DNA of 64,000 bases from Vibrio aquaticus (GCF_003970385.1 NZ_RXZH01000007.1:124150-188149); one strand, 5' to 3'. Positions 47,761 to 58,327 are shown, numbered from the stretch's first letter. Translations and numbers: made by a program. The notes: generated by a model from the sequence alone, not told the origin.

Positions 47761-49212
47761 TTATTCGTAGCGTTTTGCTTTATACGTTGGGTGCATAAAG
47801 TTTTCAACTGAAAGAATGTCATCAAGCTCTTCAGCGGTCAGTAATCCACGCTCTAGAACCACTTCACGGACACTCTTACCCGTTTCCGCACAAATCTTAC
47901 CCACGATGTCACCTTCGTGGTGGCCAATGTATGGGTTTAGGTAAGTCACGATACCGATAGAGTTGTACACGTAGCCTTCACACACTTCTTTGTTCACAGT
48001 GATGCCGTCGATACATTTGTCACGTAGGTTCACACATGCGTTGTGTAGTAGAGAGATAGACTCAAATACACTTTGTGCGATAACCGGTTCCATCACGTTA
48101 AGCTGTAGCTGACCACCTTCCGCTGCGAAAGAAACCGTGTTGTCGTTACCGAGAACTTTAAAGCAAACTTGGTTTACTACTTCAGGGATAACTGGGTTTA
48201 CTTTAGCTGGCATGATTGAAGAGCCTGCTTGCATTTCTGGTAGGTTAAGCTCGTTTAGACCAGAGCGAGGACCAGAAGAAAGTAGACGAAGGTCGTTACA
48301 GATCTTAGACAGTTTCACCGCAAGGCGTTTAAGCGCACCGTGCGTCATTACGTAAGCACCACAGTCAGACGTTGCTTCAATTAGGTCTTCTGCAGGAACC
48401 ACGTCTAGGCCCGTCACTTCTGCTAGGTGTTTCACGGCTGTCGCTTGGTAGCCTGCTGGTGCATTTAGACCAGTACCGATTGCTGTTGCACCAAGGTTGA
48501 TTTCTAGTAGTAGCTTAGACGTGTAGTCTAGAGCACGAATTTCTTCGTTAAGTGTTACAGCCCATGCGTGGAACTCTTGACCTACTGTCATAGGAACTGC
48601 GTCTTGAAGCTGAGTACGACCCATCTTCAATACATTTTTAAACTCTTGTGCTTTAAGCTCGAATGCGCCTTTCAGGTATTCGATCGCTTCCATCAACTGG
48701 TGAACACTGTTGTAAACCGCAATACGGAAACCCGTTGGGTACGCACAGTTCGTTGATTGGCTCTTGTTTACGTGGTCATTCGGGTTGATGAACTCATATT
48801 GGCCTTTTTCCTTGCCCATCAGTTCAAGTGCAACGTTAGCGATTACTTCGTTCGTGTTCATGTTCACTGACGTGCCCGCACCGCCTTGGAATACGTCTGA
48901 TGGGAACTGATCCATGCACTTACCTGTTTCAAGGATCAAATCACACGCTTCAAGAATGTAGCTCGCCACGTCTTTTGGAATTGCGCCAAGCTCTTTGTTT
49001 GCCAATGCAGCGGCTTTCTTCGTCATCACCATACCACGAACGAATTCTGGTACGTCTGAGATGGTCGTGCTTGAAATGTTGAAGTTTTCGATCGCGCGCA
49101 GAGTGTGAATGCCGTAGTACGCATCAGCTGGTACGTGGCGCTCGCCTAGTAGGTCTTCTTCGATACGAGTTGCAGAGTTAGCCGTTTTTGGAGCATCAGT
49201 TAGGGTAGCCAT
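47761..49212 (-). CDS. aspA: Aspartate ammonia-lyase
   Basis: Reversibly deaminates aspartate to fumarate and ammonia, feeding fumarate respiration. The 483-residue homotetramer subunit carries the fumarase/aspartase signature [15 protein letters not shown] and the first conserved regions [19 protein letters not shown] and [17 protein letters not shown]. The N-terminus has about 15 extra residues before [25 protein letters not shown]. It is upstream of dcuA and divergent from fxsA, as in E. coli. Confidence 0.97.
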   Translation of the reverse strand: MATLTDAPKTANSATRIEEDLLGERHVPADAYYGIHTLRAIENFNISSTTISDVPEFVRGMVMTKKAAALANKELGAIPKDVASYILEACDLILETGKCMDQFPSDVFQGGAGTSVNMNTNEVIANVALELMGKEKGQYEFINPNDHVNKSQSTNCAYPTGFRIAVYNSVHQLMEAIEYLKGAFELKAQEFKNVLKMGRTQLQDAVPMTVGQEFHAWAVTLNEEIRALDYTSKLLLEINLGATAIGTGLNAPAGYQATAVKHLAEVTGLDVVPAEDLIEATSDCGAYVMTHGALKRLAVKLSKICNDLRLLSSGPRSGLNELNLPEMQAGSSIMPAKVNPVIPEVVNQVCFKVLGNDNTVSFAAEGGQLQLNVMEPVIAQSVFESISLLHNACVNLRDKCIDGITVNKEVCEGYVYNSIGIVTYLNPYIGHHEGDIVGKICAETGKSVREVVLERGLLTAEELDDILSVENFMHPTYKAKRYE

Positions 49213-49541
49213 ACAGGATCCTTAGAGATTTATTCTGATCATAAAGTTATTTTCTAGCCATTCTGTAGTAGTAGAATCCATTCGGCAGAATTTCTGGCTG
49301 TATAATCCGTCCTGACTTATGTGGCACATGATACTGTACCTAGCGCATAAAAATAGTAACTTGATCACCTTTTTTATCTTTTATTGAGTCAATATTATGT
49401 TAGATATGAATAGGGTGTTAATAGCCCTTTAGTGGTAGGGCTTTATTGAGATTTCTATCATGCTTGGTTACGCTTTTTTACGGGTTAGATTTGAGGTTGA
49501 GAACGGTTTCAGCGTACACTGAACGAAACCAAGGAGTGCAT
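49213..49541. other. Divergent aspA-fxsA promoter region
   Basis: A 329-bp spacer. It includes a hairpin AGCCCT/AGGGCT near 49430-49452 and AT-rich promoter-like tracts. I found no full FNR or CRP consensus site, although aspA is known to be regulated by both in E. coli. Confidence 0.5.
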
Positions 49542-50060
49542 GTGTTTCCTATCTTACTATTACTGTTTATTTTCGTTCCTATCATCGAAATAGGCCTATT
49601 TATTCAAGTGGGCGGCTTCTTAGGATTATGGCCGACCATTGCTCTTGTACTGATCACTGCCTTTGTGGGTGCTTCGTTGGTTCGTAGTCAAGGCTTACAA
49701 ACCTTGATGTCAGTACAAAACCGCCTGAATCAGGGCGAACTGCCAGCGCAGCAAATTTTTGAAGGTGTGATGCTCGCCGTCGCCGGTGTCCTGCTGTTAA
49801 CACCAGGCTTTATGACTGACGCACTGGGTATGTTAGTGCTGTTGCCTGCGCCACGAGCCGTCATTGCTAAATACCTAATGTCGAAGATGGTGGTGAAGTC
49901 AGTAGGTGGTAACGGATTCCATGGTAGCTTTAACGGCAGTCAATTTGGCCAAAGCCCATTTGAGCAAGACCCTTTCCATCGTGATGATTCTCAGCAAGGT
50001 TCGACTTTTGAAGGCGAATATGAGCGCAAGGACGACGATGATCGAAATCGACTTAACTAA
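49542..50060 (+). CDS. fxsA: FxsA family membrane protein
   Basis: An inner-membrane protein of 172 residues. In E. coli overexpressed FxsA relieves F-plasmid exclusion of phage T7; its normal role is unclear. It has three to four hydrophobic segments: FPILLLLFIFVPIIEIGLFIQVG, WPTIALVLITAFVGASLVRSQG and VMLAVAGVLLLTPGFMTDALG. A hydrophilic, Asp/Glu/Arg-rich tail follows. GTG 49542 is chosen because AAGGAG (49531-49536) sits 5 bp before it; the longer frame starting at 49446 is not family-like. The aspA-fxsA adjacency is conserved with E. coli. Confidence 0.93.
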   Translation: MFPILLLLFIFVPIIEIGLFIQVGGFLGLWPTIALVLITAFVGASLVRSQGLQTLMSVQNRLNQGELPAQQIFEGVMLAVAGVLLLTPGFMTDALGMLVLLPAPRAVIAKYLMSKMVVKSVGGNGFHGSFNGSQFGQSPFEQDPFHRDDSQQGSTFEGEYERKDDDDRNRLN

Positions 50061-50079
50061 GCCCTTATCATGATTTAAA

Positions 50080-50106
50080 AGAGACGCAGCAATGCGTCTT
50101 TTTTTA
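50080..50106 (+). terminator. fxsA terminator
   Basis: AAGAGACGCA, GCAA loop, TGCGTCTTTTTTT. Confidence 0.92.
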
Positions 50107-50397
50107 TGCATCCCTTTCTATATCAGGGCTAGATGCTTTGCTCTATTTATTAGTAAAAGCTTAACTAACTCAAACGATTAGTCTCATTTCTGCAACTTCT
50201 GTTATCCCGATATGTTGAAATTTTGATGGCGATTCAATTATTCATCATATCTATGAGATCGAAATCTCACTGTCATTGAATGTAATTTTTTGTTTCATAA
50301 AAAACGTCAACACTGGACAGGATTTATTAAAACGGAGTCACGCTAAAAGTGACGTGGAACACGCTTTCTAGTTTTTAAGGAACATTGGAAGCGATGC
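50107..50397. other. Upstream region of the exeM-like gene
   Basis: AT-rich spacer carrying the promoter region of the nuclease gene; a short perfect inverted repeat, CGTCACGCTAAAAGTGACG-like, lies around 50336-50354. No ORF or RNA gene seen. Confidence 0.45.
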
Positions 50398-53007
50398 ATG
50401 GTGGATAACATGAAACAAAAATTAACTCCTACCCTAATAGCCGCAGTGGTTGCTGGTGCGCTATCGTCTCCAGCAATGGCTGACGTGATTATTTCTCAAT
50501 ACGTTGAAGGCGGTAGCTACAACAAAGCGATTGAGGTTGCCAATACAGGCGACAGCTCGGTTTCTTTAGATGGTTATGAGCTTGCTAAGCAGAGCAACGG
50601 TAAAGGCGATTGGGGCAGTAAACTGTCACTCAATGGCCAAGTGTTAGCAGCACAAAGTGTTCTCGTTGTCGCGCACACAAGTGCTCGCGATGACATTAAA
50701 GCGGTTGCCGATATTCTTGATGGTTCTTTGGCGAACTTTAATGGTGATGACCCAATGGCGCTTTTAAAAGACGGTGCCGTTCATGACCTATTGGGTGTTG
50801 CGGGCGATGTCGACTTTGCTAAAGACGTCACGCTGGTACGTAATTCGGATGCGATGACACCAACTTCTTCGTATGACGCCTCTCAATGGTCATCACTTCC
50901 GAAAGACAGCATCGAAGGCTTAGGTGTTCTTGATGGTGGCACAGCGCCAGAACCATTTGCTTGTACACAAGACGGTGCGACCCCGACCTTCACTTCGATT
51001 CAAGATATTCAAGGTGACGGTGATACTTCGCCATTCATCAATGGCTACCCATACATCACTGACGAAGAGTTCTTTGTTAAAGGCGTAGTAAGCGCGGTAA
51101 CAACCGGCCTGACAAAAGGCTTCTACCTACAAGCGTTAACGGATGATTACAACCCAGAGACATCTGAAGGTTTGTTTGTTCATACCAACCAATCGAGCTC
51201 TGATCTGCAAGCAGGCGATGTGGTGTGTGTGAAAGGCAAGGTGCAAGAGTACTACGATCACACTCAGCTAAAAGTTGAAAACAACCACTGGGTTAAACAA
51301 GGTGAGCAAGCAGCGCCAACGGCGACAGACATCGAAATCCTAGCAACCGATGCAAACTTCGACCGCACATTAGAGCGTTACGAAGGCATGTTGGTGAACA
51401 CCACTGAAGCTCTCGATATGCGCGTTACCCGTACCTTTGGCTATGATTATGCAGCGCGTCGTAACAATATGGTGCTAGCACAAGGTCGTATCAGCATGCA
51501 GCCAAACCAGAACTTCCCTGCAGGTTCTGACGAAGCGAAACAGCAAAGCATCGAAAACGCAGAGCGCCGTTTGTATGTTGAATCCGATGCTAAGGCTGGC
51601 GATGGACAAGTTCCATACTACCCAGACTTCGGTCGCACTGATATTGACCAAGATGGCTCGACAGAAGATTACATCCGTATCGACGACACGATTGTGGGTC
51701 TGGAAGGCGTAATTACCTACAGCTACGGTGATTACCGTCTGATCCCAACCAACACCCTAACTAGCGAAAGCTTTATTCGTAACGACCCTCGTACCGAAGA
51801 TATCGAGATGAAAGAGGGCGATTTACGTATCGCGACGTTCAACGTACTCAACTACTTCAACTCGCCATTCGGCGGCGACACCAATCCACATGGTGGTAAC
51901 CGTGGCGCAAACAGCTTTGAAGAGTTCGAAGTACAGCAAGAGAAAATCGTTAATGCGATTCTACGCCTTGATGCTGACATCATTGGTCTAATGGAAATCG
52001 AAAACAACGGCTTTGGTGATAGCGGTGCAATTCGTCAGTTGGTTGACCAATTGAACGCGCGTATTGCGAAGAAGAAAGACCGTTACGACATCGTTGCTAT
52101 TGACTCTAACGGCGACAAAGTAACGGATGAAAATGATTACATCGGCACTGACGTAATCACGACCGGCGTTATCTACCGTCCTAAAGTGGTTAAGTTGAAA
52201 GAATCTCGTGTGATTGCGATGCCAAGCCAGCAAGCGCCAGAAGTTCTAGATGACAATGGTAAAGTGATCGAAGATGGTAAGAACTACCAACGTGATTCTT
52301 TAGCGCCAACCTTCAAGGTGAAAGGCACTAAAGAGAAGATCACAGTAGCGATTAACCATCTTAAATCGAAAGGCTCTAAGTGTTGGGAAGATGCAGCGCC
52401 GGTTGAGCAAGGCGGTCAGGGTGGTCAAGACCTAGACAAACAAGGTTCTTGTGAGAACTTCCGTGTTGCAGCGGCTGTGGCTTTGGGTGATGCACTGAGC
52501 GAAATCAAAGGTCACAAGGTTATCTTGGGTGACTTGAACGCGTATGGCATGGAAGATCCATTGCTAGTTCTAACCGATTACAGCCAAGAGAAATACGGCA
52601 AGACGATCAAAGCAGCGCGTAACACATACATTGACGGCCAAGTTCAGTTTGGCGATGACGGTGCAGTGATCACAGATAGCTACGGTTACATTAATGCAGT
52701 GGCGAAAGCACATCCAAACAGCTGGAGCTACTCATACAATGATGAAGTGGGCGCACTTGACCACCTACTGATGAGCCCAAGTTTAGAGAAGCACTTTGTT
52801 GATGCGACCGATTGGCACATCAACGGTGGCGAGTCGAAACTGTTTGATTACAACGAAGAGTACAAAGGCGACCTACCTAAGTACAACGACCACTTCCGTT
52901 CTTCGGACCACGATCCAGCCGTGTTAGAACTGAACATGGCAGGTTCATTTGGCTTTGGTGCGATGATGTCTCTGTTTGGTTTAGCACTATGGCGTCGTAA
53001 AAAGTAA
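50398..53007 (+). CDS. ExeM/NucH-type secreted endonuclease with GlyGly-CTERM-like tail
   Basis: An extracellular or surface DNase of 869 residues. A signal peptide (MKQKLTPTLIAAVVAGALSSPAMA) precedes a lamin-tail-like domain (about 28-150), an OB-fold region (about 205-300) and an endonuclease/exonuclease/phosphatase domain (about 475-850). The nuclease domain has IATFNVLNYF, E533 in LMEIENNG, D712 in LGDLNAYG and the SDHDPA triad at D837-H838-D839. Two Asp-rich loops (DIDQDGSTED, DSNGDKVTDEND) may bind Ca2+. The C-terminal SFGFGAMMSLFGLALWRRKK resembles the GlyGly-CTERM/rhombosortase sorting signal. ATG 50398 is used; ATG 50410 is possible. Homologues degrade extracellular DNA in biofilms and for phosphate supply. 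Confidence 0.9.
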   Translation: MVDNMKQKLTPTLIAAVVAGALSSPAMADVIISQYVEGGSYNKAIEVANTGDSSVSLDGYELAKQSNGKGDWGSKLSLNGQVLAAQSVLVVAHTSARDDIKAVADILDGSLANFNGDDPMALLKDGAVHDLLGVAGDVDFAKDVTLVRNSDAMTPTSSYDASQWSSLPKDSIEGLGVLDGGTAPEPFACTQDGATPTFTSIQDIQGDGDTSPFINGYPYITDEEFFVKGVVSAVTTGLTKGFYLQALTDDYNPETSEGLFVHTNQSSSDLQAGDVVCVKGKVQEYYDHTQLKVENNHWVKQGEQAAPTATDIEILATDANFDRTLERYEGMLVNTTEALDMRVTRTFGYDYAARRNNMVLAQGRISMQPNQNFPAGSDEAKQQSIENAERRLYVESDAKAGDGQVPYYPDFGRTDIDQDGSTEDYIRIDDTIVGLEGVITYSYGDYRLIPTNTLTSESFIRNDPRTEDIEMKEGDLRIATFNVLNYFNSPFGGDTNPHGGNRGANSFEEFEVQQEKIVNAILRLDADIIGLMEIENNGFGDSGAIRQLVDQLNARIAKKKDRYDIVAIDSNGDKVTDENDYIGTDVITTGVIYRPKVVKLKESRVIAMPSQQAPEVLDDNGKVIEDGKNYQRDSLAPTFKVKGTKEKITVAINHLKSKGSKCWEDAAPVEQGGQGGQDLDKQGSCENFRVAAAVALGDALSEIKGHKVILGDLNAYGMEDPLLVLTDYSQEKYGKTIKAARNTYIDGQVQFGDDGAVITDSYGYINAVAKAHPNSWSYSYNDEVGALDHLLMSPSLEKHFVDATDWHINGGESKLFDYNEEYKGDLPKYNDHFRSSDHDPAVLELNMAGSFGFGAMMSLFGLALWRRKK

Positions 53008-53031
53008 TTTAGGCACCTAGATGTAAAGCAA

Positions 53032-53060
53032 TAAGGCCAGTTTGTTCTGGCCTTAATTTT
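53032..53060 (+). terminator. Terminator after the nuclease gene
   Basis: AAGGCCAG, TTTGTT loop, CTGGCCTT followed by AATTTT. Confidence 0.85.
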
Positions 53061-53142
53061 ATCGTTTGCACTTGCCTTTCTTCGCTCATGCTGCACAATA
53101 CCGCCCCTAACTACCCAATTTATCAATGCTGTTCGTTTCATC

Positions 53143-53730
53143 ATGTTACTGATTATCGATAACTACGACTCTTTCACTTACAACCTTTACCAGTACTTTT
53201 GTGAACTGGGCGCAGAGGTGAGCGTGGTGCGTAATGATGAAATCACTCTAGAGCAGATTGAAGCGCTAACCCCAACCCATTTAGTGATTTCTCCTGGGCC
53301 ATGCACCCCTAACGAAGCGGGGATCTCGCTGGCTGCAATTGAACACTTTGCGGGTAAGCTGCCTATTTTGGGCGTGTGTTTAGGGCATCAAGCAATAGCA
53401 CAAGTATTTGGTGGCGAGGTGGTTCGTGCAAGGCAAGTCATGCATGGGAAGACATCGCCAATTACTCATAATGACCGCAGTGTTTTTTCATGTTTGAATA
53501 ATCCTCTGACCGTGACTCGTTACCACTCTTTGGTAGTGAAAAACGGCACATTACCCGATTGTTTTGAGTTAACCGCTTGGACGGAACTGGACGATGGCAG
53601 CATGGATGAGATCATGGGTTACCAGCATAAAACTTTACCGATCGATGCAGTTCAGTTTCATCCAGAGTCGATTAAAACAGAGCAAGGGCATCAGATTCTC
53701 GCCAACTTTATCGCTCGAACGCCGCTTTAA
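53143..53730 (+). CDS. pabA: Aminodeoxychorismate/anthranilate synthase component II
   Basis: The glutamine amidotransferase subunit giving ammonia to PabB (folate) or TrpE, 195 residues. The class I triad is visible: Cys in [12 protein letters not shown] and the His-x-Glu in [13 protein letters not shown]. The N-terminus [19 protein letters not shown] is typical. The position directly before the argD/astC gene matches other vibrios and enterics (pabA-argD), so PabA is favoured over TrpG. A 403-bp spacer follows. Confidence 0.92.
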   Translation: MLLIIDNYDSFTYNLYQYFCELGAEVSVVRNDEITLEQIEALTPTHLVISPGPCTPNEAGISLAAIEHFAGKLPILGVCLGHQAIAQVFGGEVVRARQVMHGKTSPITHNDRSVFSCLNNPLTVTRYHSLVVKNGTLPDCFELTAWTELDDGSMDEIMGYQHKTLPIDAVQFHPESIKTEQGHQILANFIARTPL

Positions 53731-54133
53731 AACACGCCACTTCATTGTCCAGTGTTCGGTTAAAGCCAGACTTAGATCACTTTTCTTAACATTTCTTTCA
53801 TAACTTTCGATGTGGATACTTTGTGAAAAAGTATGCGCAGAGTTTGTCACGCCTACCTCTCAGCCCTTATCCCAACTAAGATTAACCATAGCTTATCTTT
53901 GCTATAAGAATATATTGCTTCATAAATGTGACTGGCTAATGCATAAATACTCAAGCTTAGTGATTATTAGACTTCATAGTGGCAAGTAAAAAGAATAAAC
54001 CACTATTGAAATGGTTAATTAAATGTAAATACAATGCCGATGTTGCTTAATAGCAAAACAAAATCTTATTTCATTGAATCGAAGTAAGGACACCATATTC
54101 GCTATGCATGCGGTATTTAAGAGGGAATGTGCA
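53731..54133. other. astC/argD upstream region
   Basis: A 403-bp AT-rich control region without a credible gene. It contains an ARG-box-like sequence at 53940-53953. The start at 54074 that extends the astC frame is judged spurious. Confidence 0.55.
53940..53953. promoter_or_regulatory. ARG-box-like sequence before astC/argD
   Basis: TGCATAAATACTCA matches TGAATAATTATTCA at 10-11 of 14 positions, 180 bp upstream of the ATG. The expected tandem partner 21 bp away is weak. Confidence 0.4.
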
Positions 54134-55348
54134 ATGACTGTAGAAAACAAAGTAGAACGCGGCTTGTTTGATGAGGTAATGGTACCTTGTTACAACCCAA
54201 TGGAAATGATCCCAGTAAAAGGCGAGGGTGCTCGTGTTTGGGACCAGCAAGGTACAGAGTACATTGATTTTGCTGGTGGTATTGCCGTGAGCTGCCTTGG
54301 TCATTGTCACCCTGCAATGGTAAATGCGCTAACAGAGCAAGGTCAGAAAATCTGGCACCTAAGTAACGTAATGACTAACGAACCAGCTTTGCGTTTAGCG
54401 AAAAAGCTCACTGACGTATGTTTCGCTGAGAAAGTGTTCTTTGCAAACTCAGGCGCAGAAGCGAATGAAGCGGCATTAAAGCTGGCTCGCCGTTACGCAG
54501 CTGACGAGTTTGGCCCTGAAAAATCAGAAATCATCGCCTTTAAACAAGGTTTCCACGGCCGTACTTTCTTTACCGTTACTGTCGGTGGCCAAGAGGCATA
54601 CTCAGACGGTTTTGGTCCTAAGCCGGGTGACGTAACACACCTACCATACAACGATGTTGAAGCGCTAAAAGCACATATCTCTGATCGCACTTGTGCCATC
54701 ATGATGGAGCCACTTCAAGGCGAAGGCGGCATCATTTCTCCAACTGACGAATTCGTACAGACTGTTCGTGAATTGTGTGACAAGCACAATGCGCTGCTTA
54801 TCTTTGATGAAGTTCAAACAGGTAACGGTCGTACCGGTCACTTCTACGCATACCAAGGTCTTGGCGTAACACCAGACATTCTAAGCACGGCGAAATCTCT
54901 TGGCGGCGGTTTCCCTGTCGGTGCAATGCTAACGACAACTGAGCTTTCTAAACACCTAAAAGTCGGTACACACGGTTCAACTTATGGCGGTAACCCACTT
55001 GCGTGTGCAGTTGCTGAAGCTGTGGTTGATGTTGTGAGCGCACCAGAAACACTCGCAGGTGTGGTTGAGCGTGAAGCGCTGTTCCGTGAAGGTTTAGCTA
55101 AACTTAACGACAAGTACAACATGTTTGCTGAAGTGCGTGGTAAAGGCCTACTGCTTGGCGCAGCACTGAACGATGAGTGGCAAGGCCGAGCACGTGACGT
55201 ACTGGTTGCTGCAGGCAAAGAAGGTCTAATGGTATTGGTTGCGGGCACAAACGTTGTTCGTTTCACACCATCACTGGTGATTACTAAAGAAGAAATCGCA
55301 GAAGGTCTAGCGCGTCTAGATAAAGCTCTAGCAACGCTAGTTAAATAA
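54134..55348 (+). CDS. astC: Acetylornithine / succinylornithine aminotransferase
   Basis: A PLP-dependent class III aminotransferase of 404 residues, acting on acetylornithine in arginine synthesis (ArgD) and succinylornithine in arginine catabolism (AstC). Vibrios commonly use one enzyme for both. ATG 54134 ([19 protein letters not shown]) follows GAGGGA; the frame upstream to 54074 is not family-like. Motifs are [33 protein letters not shown] and [17 protein letters not shown] with PLP lysine K254. It is followed by astA and astD. The choice between argD and astC is by context only. Confidence 0.93.
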   Translation: MTVENKVERGLFDEVMVPCYNPMEMIPVKGEGARVWDQQGTEYIDFAGGIAVSCLGHCHPAMVNALTEQGQKIWHLSNVMTNEPALRLAKKLTDVCFAEKVFFANSGAEANEAALKLARRYAADEFGPEKSEIIAFKQGFHGRTFFTVTVGGQEAYSDGFGPKPGDVTHLPYNDVEALKAHISDRTCAIMMEPLQGEGGIISPTDEFVQTVRELCDKHNALLIFDEVQTGNGRTGHFYAYQGLGVTPDILSTAKSLGGGFPVGAMLTTTELSKHLKVGTHGSTYGGNPLACAVAEAVVDVVSAPETLAGVVEREALFREGLAKLNDKYNMFAEVRGKGLLLGAALNDEWQGRARDVLVAAGKEGLMVLVAGTNVVRFTPSLVITKEEIAEGLARLDKALATLVK

Positions 55349-55395
55349 GAAACATCTAGTCTAGTACTCATATCGACATAAACAGTGTCAGCCTC

Positions 55396-55485
55396 AAGAG
55401 GAAGGCACGACCGAGTTGGGGATCTCTTGCATCGCGTTGAGAGATTCCCTATCACGTTCGTTCCTCACTGTAGGGAATGACGAAG
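55396..55485. repeat. REP-like inverted repeat between astC and astA
   Basis: Arms ACCGAGTTGGGGATCTCT and AGAGATTCCC ... GTTCGTTCCTCAC ... GGGAATGAC belong to the same family as the 44.0-kb array. The element sits inside the presumed ast operon. Confidence 0.75.
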
Positions 55486-55545
55486 TCAAAGTATAAACAG
55501 ATAACTATTGAGTACTAGCGTTCACTGCATCAGGAGGGAGTATCG

Positions 55546-56565
55546 ATGCTGGTTGTTCGCCCTATCGCAATGTCGGACTACGACGCGCTGCACACGTGTG
55601 CGGTTGAGTCGGGTCACGGATTCACATCTCTACCGGTTAACGAAGAATTGTTAACCAACCGAATTACTCATTCAGAATACAGCTTTACTAAACCAGAGGT
55701 TACTGAGCCTGGTGATGAAGGCTACCTAATGGTTGGCTTTGATAGCGAAACTGGCGAAGTGGCTGGTTGTACCGGTATCGAAGCGTCCATTGGTTGGGAT
55801 GTGCCTTTTTACTCTTACCACATCAGCAAGGTTGTGCATTCATCGCCAAAGCTTGGTGTGAACAATGTGGTTAAGCTACTAACTTTCGGCAACAACTACA
55901 CAGGTTGCAGTGAGATTTGTACGCTGTTCCTAAGACCATCATTCCGTGGCGGCTTGAACGGCCGTTTGATGTCGAAATGTCGTTTCCTAATGATGGCGGA
56001 GCACCCGCATCGTTTCTCTGAAACTGTGTTTGCTGAAATGCGTGGTGTTTCTGACGATGAAGGTAACTCTCCATTCTGGCAATGGCTGCAAGAGCACTTC
56101 TTCTCAATTGATTTTACGATGGCCGATTACCTAACCGGTATTGGTAAGAAGGGCTTCATTGCAGATCTAATGCCAAAGCTACCAATCTACATCAACTTAC
56201 TGAGCAAAGAAGCGCAAGCGGTGATCGGTCAGGTCCATGACAACACCAAACCAGCCTTGCGCCTACTTGAGAAAGAAGGTTTCACTTGCCGTAACTACGT
56301 CGACATTTTCGATGGTGGCCCAACGGTTGAATGTGATGTGCGCAATATCGAGTCGGTACGTCACTCGATTCGTGCCAAAGTGACCATTGCTGAGCACTCG
56401 AGCTCGCAAGATTACTTAATCTCAAACACCTCATTTGAAGATTTCCGTGCGGCAGCAGCAAAAGCAGCGTACGACCAAGCTTCTGAGTCGGTGATTCTGT
56501 CACCAGAAGTGGCAACCGCGCTCAAATTAAATGAAGGCGACTTCGTGCGCATGCTGGCTCAGTAA
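55546..56565 (+). CDS. astA: Arginine N-succinyltransferase
   Basis: Transfers succinyl from succinyl-CoA to arginine, first step of the AST pathway that degrades arginine to glutamate. The 339-residue protein begins MLVVRPIAMSDYDALHTCAVESGHGFTSLP. It has the family blocks TLFLRPSFRGGLNGRLMSKCRFLMMAE, ADYLTGIGKKGFIADLMPKLPIYINLL and PALRLLEKEGF. AGGAGGGAG precedes the ATG. astB (succinylarginine dihydrolase) and astE are not in this window. Confidence 0.96.
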   Translation: MLVVRPIAMSDYDALHTCAVESGHGFTSLPVNEELLTNRITHSEYSFTKPEVTEPGDEGYLMVGFDSETGEVAGCTGIEASIGWDVPFYSYHISKVVHSSPKLGVNNVVKLLTFGNNYTGCSEICTLFLRPSFRGGLNGRLMSKCRFLMMAEHPHRFSETVFAEMRGVSDDEGNSPFWQWLQEHFFSIDFTMADYLTGIGKKGFIADLMPKLPIYINLLSKEAQAVIGQVHDNTKPALRLLEKEGFTCRNYVDIFDGGPTVECDVRNIESVRHSIRAKVTIAEHSSSQDYLISNTSFEDFRAAAAKAAYDQASESVILSPEVATALKLNEGDFVRMLAQ

Positions 56566-56599
56566 GCTCGATTAGAAGAATATTTTGAAGGAACAAGTT

Positions 56600-58057
56600 A
56601 TGACACATTGGATTGCCGGTGAGTGGGTAAAAGGTCAAGGTGAGGCAATGGACTCACAAAGCCCATACAACAACGCAGTGATTTGGCAAGGCGAAAGCGC
56701 AACGCCGGCGCAAGTAAAGCAAGCAGTATCCGCTGCGCGCAGTGCATTCGTTGGCTGGAAAAAAATGAGTTTCGCTGAGCGTGAAGCTATTGTTCTGGCT
56801 TTCGCTGAAAAAGTGAAAGAGAACAGCGAACAAATCGCTGAGATCATCGCCAAGGAAACCGGTAAGCCGATTTGGGAAACACGCACCGAAGCCGCAGCGA
56901 TGGCAGGTAAGATTGCTATCTCGATTCGTGCTTATCATGACCGTACTGGTGAAGCGCAACGTGAAGCCGCGGGTAACCAAATTGTTCTTCGTCACCGCCC
57001 ATTAGGTGTGATGGCCGTTTTTGGTCCTTACAATTTCCCAGGTCACTTACCAAATGGTCATATCGTACCTGCGCTATTGGCTGGTAACACGGTGGTATTC
57101 AAACCTTCAGAGCAAACGCCATTAACGGGTGAGTTTGCGATGAAGCTGTGGGATCAAGTGGGTCTTCCTAAAGGTGTAATCAACCTAGTGCAAGGTGCGA
57201 AAGAAACCGGTATTGCACTGGCTGATTCGAAAGGTCTTGATGGTGTGTTGTTTACTGGCAGTGCCAACACCGGTCATATCCTACATAAACAGTTTGCAGG
57301 GCAGCCGGGTAAGATGCTGGCGCTAGAAATGGGTGGCAACAACCCTATGGTTATTTCTGATAACTACGGTGAGGTTGATGCGACGGTTTATACCATCATC
57401 CAATCGGCGTTCATCAGTGCCGGTCAACGCTGTACCTGTGCACGCCGTCTCTATGTTCCGTTAGGTGATAAGGGCGATCTACTGATCACTAAACTTGTGG
57501 AAGCAACCAACAAGATTCGAGTTGACCAGCCATTTGCAGAACCTGCGCCATTTATGGGCCCACAAATTTCGAAAGCAGCGGCTGACTTCATTTTGAATGC
57601 TCAAGCGAACCTGCAGCAGCTAGGTGGTGAAAGCTTGATTGAAGCAAAAGCGGGTCAAGCTGCGTTTGTTACTCCGGGCATTATCGATGTTACAGCGATT
57701 ACTGATCTGCCAGATGAAGAATACTTTGGTCCACTGCTGCAAGTCGTGCGTTACCAAGGTCTTGAGAAAGCAGTAGAGCTGGCTAATGACACACGCTTTG
57801 GCCTATCGGCGGGTTTAGTGTCTACCGATGACGGTGAGTGGGAATACTTTGTTGACCACATTCGAGCAGGTATCGTGAACCGTAACCGCCAGTTAACCGG
57901 CGCAAGTGGTGATGCGCCATTTGGTGGTCCTGGCGCTTCAGGTAACTTACGTCCAAGTGCGTACTATGCCGCTGATTACTGTGCTTATCCTATGGCATCA
58001 ATGGAAGGCGGAGAAACGCTTCTTCCAGCAACATTGAGCCCAGGGCTAGAGCTGTAA
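56600..58057 (+). CDS. astD: Succinylglutamate-semialdehyde dehydrogenase
   Basis: NAD-dependent oxidation of N-succinylglutamate semialdehyde, step four of the AST pathway. The 485-residue aldehyde dehydrogenase starts at ATG 56600 ([14 protein letters not shown]) after AAGGA. It shows [39 protein letters not shown] and the catalytic cysteine in [12 protein letters not shown] (C278). It is 34 bp after astA. The stop codon is followed at once by a 15-bp tandem repeat array. Confidence 0.96.
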   Translation: MTHWIAGEWVKGQGEAMDSQSPYNNAVIWQGESATPAQVKQAVSAARSAFVGWKKMSFAEREAIVLAFAEKVKENSEQIAEIIAKETGKPIWETRTEAAAMAGKIAISIRAYHDRTGEAQREAAGNQIVLRHRPLGVMAVFGPYNFPGHLPNGHIVPALLAGNTVVFKPSEQTPLTGEFAMKLWDQVGLPKGVINLVQGAKETGIALADSKGLDGVLFTGSANTGHILHKQFAGQPGKMLALEMGGNNPMVISDNYGEVDATVYTIIQSAFISAGQRCTCARRLYVPLGDKGDLLITKLVEATNKIRVDQPFAEPAPFMGPQISKAAADFILNAQANLQQLGGESLIEAKAGQAAFVTPGIIDVTAITDLPDEEYFGPLLQVVRYQGLEKAVELANDTRFGLSAGLVSTDDGEWEYFVDHIRAGIVNRNRQLTGASGDAPFGGPGASGNLRPSAYYAADYCAYPMASMEGGETLLPATLSPGLEL

Positions 58058-58140
58058 AACATTGACTGTAAAAACATTAGCTCTAAAAACAATAGCTCTA
58101 AAAACAATAGCTCTAAAAACAATAGCTCTAAAAACATTAG
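58052..58140. repeat. 15-bp tandem repeat array at the astD stop codon
   Basis: A first degenerate unit, CTGTAAAACATTGA (58052-58065), overlaps the astD terminal CTG-TAA. Five 15-nt units follow (58066-58140): CTGTAAAAACATTAG, three of CTCTAAAAACAATAG, and CTCTAAAAACATTAG. Each unit keeps in-frame stop codons. Confidence 0.93.
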
Positions 58141-58173
58141 GTCAAAGAACCTAAGTTAGGGGATTCCCTTCTT

Positions 58174-58196
58174 CCTCCCCGAGCCGGGAGGTTTTA
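58174..58196 (+). terminator. Probable ast terminator
   Basis: CCTCCC, CGAGCC loop, GGGAGG followed by TTTT, 117 bp after the astD stop. Confidence 0.65.
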
Positions 58197-58327
58197 ACGT
58201 CACAGGCTGAAGGCTATCACATTGACTATCTGGACAAGTCGATTTGGTAGCCTCCTTTATATCTCAATAATAATTAAAGTAAAAAACCGAAACCAATAAC
58301 GTAACCAACCCCATACAAGGAGGCGTT

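Noticed and set aside
58052-58140. CRISPR or iteron-type origin at the 15-bp repeats
   Set aside because: The units are head-to-tail without spacers, directly on the astD stop codon, and no replication gene is near; a simple tandem duplication explains them.
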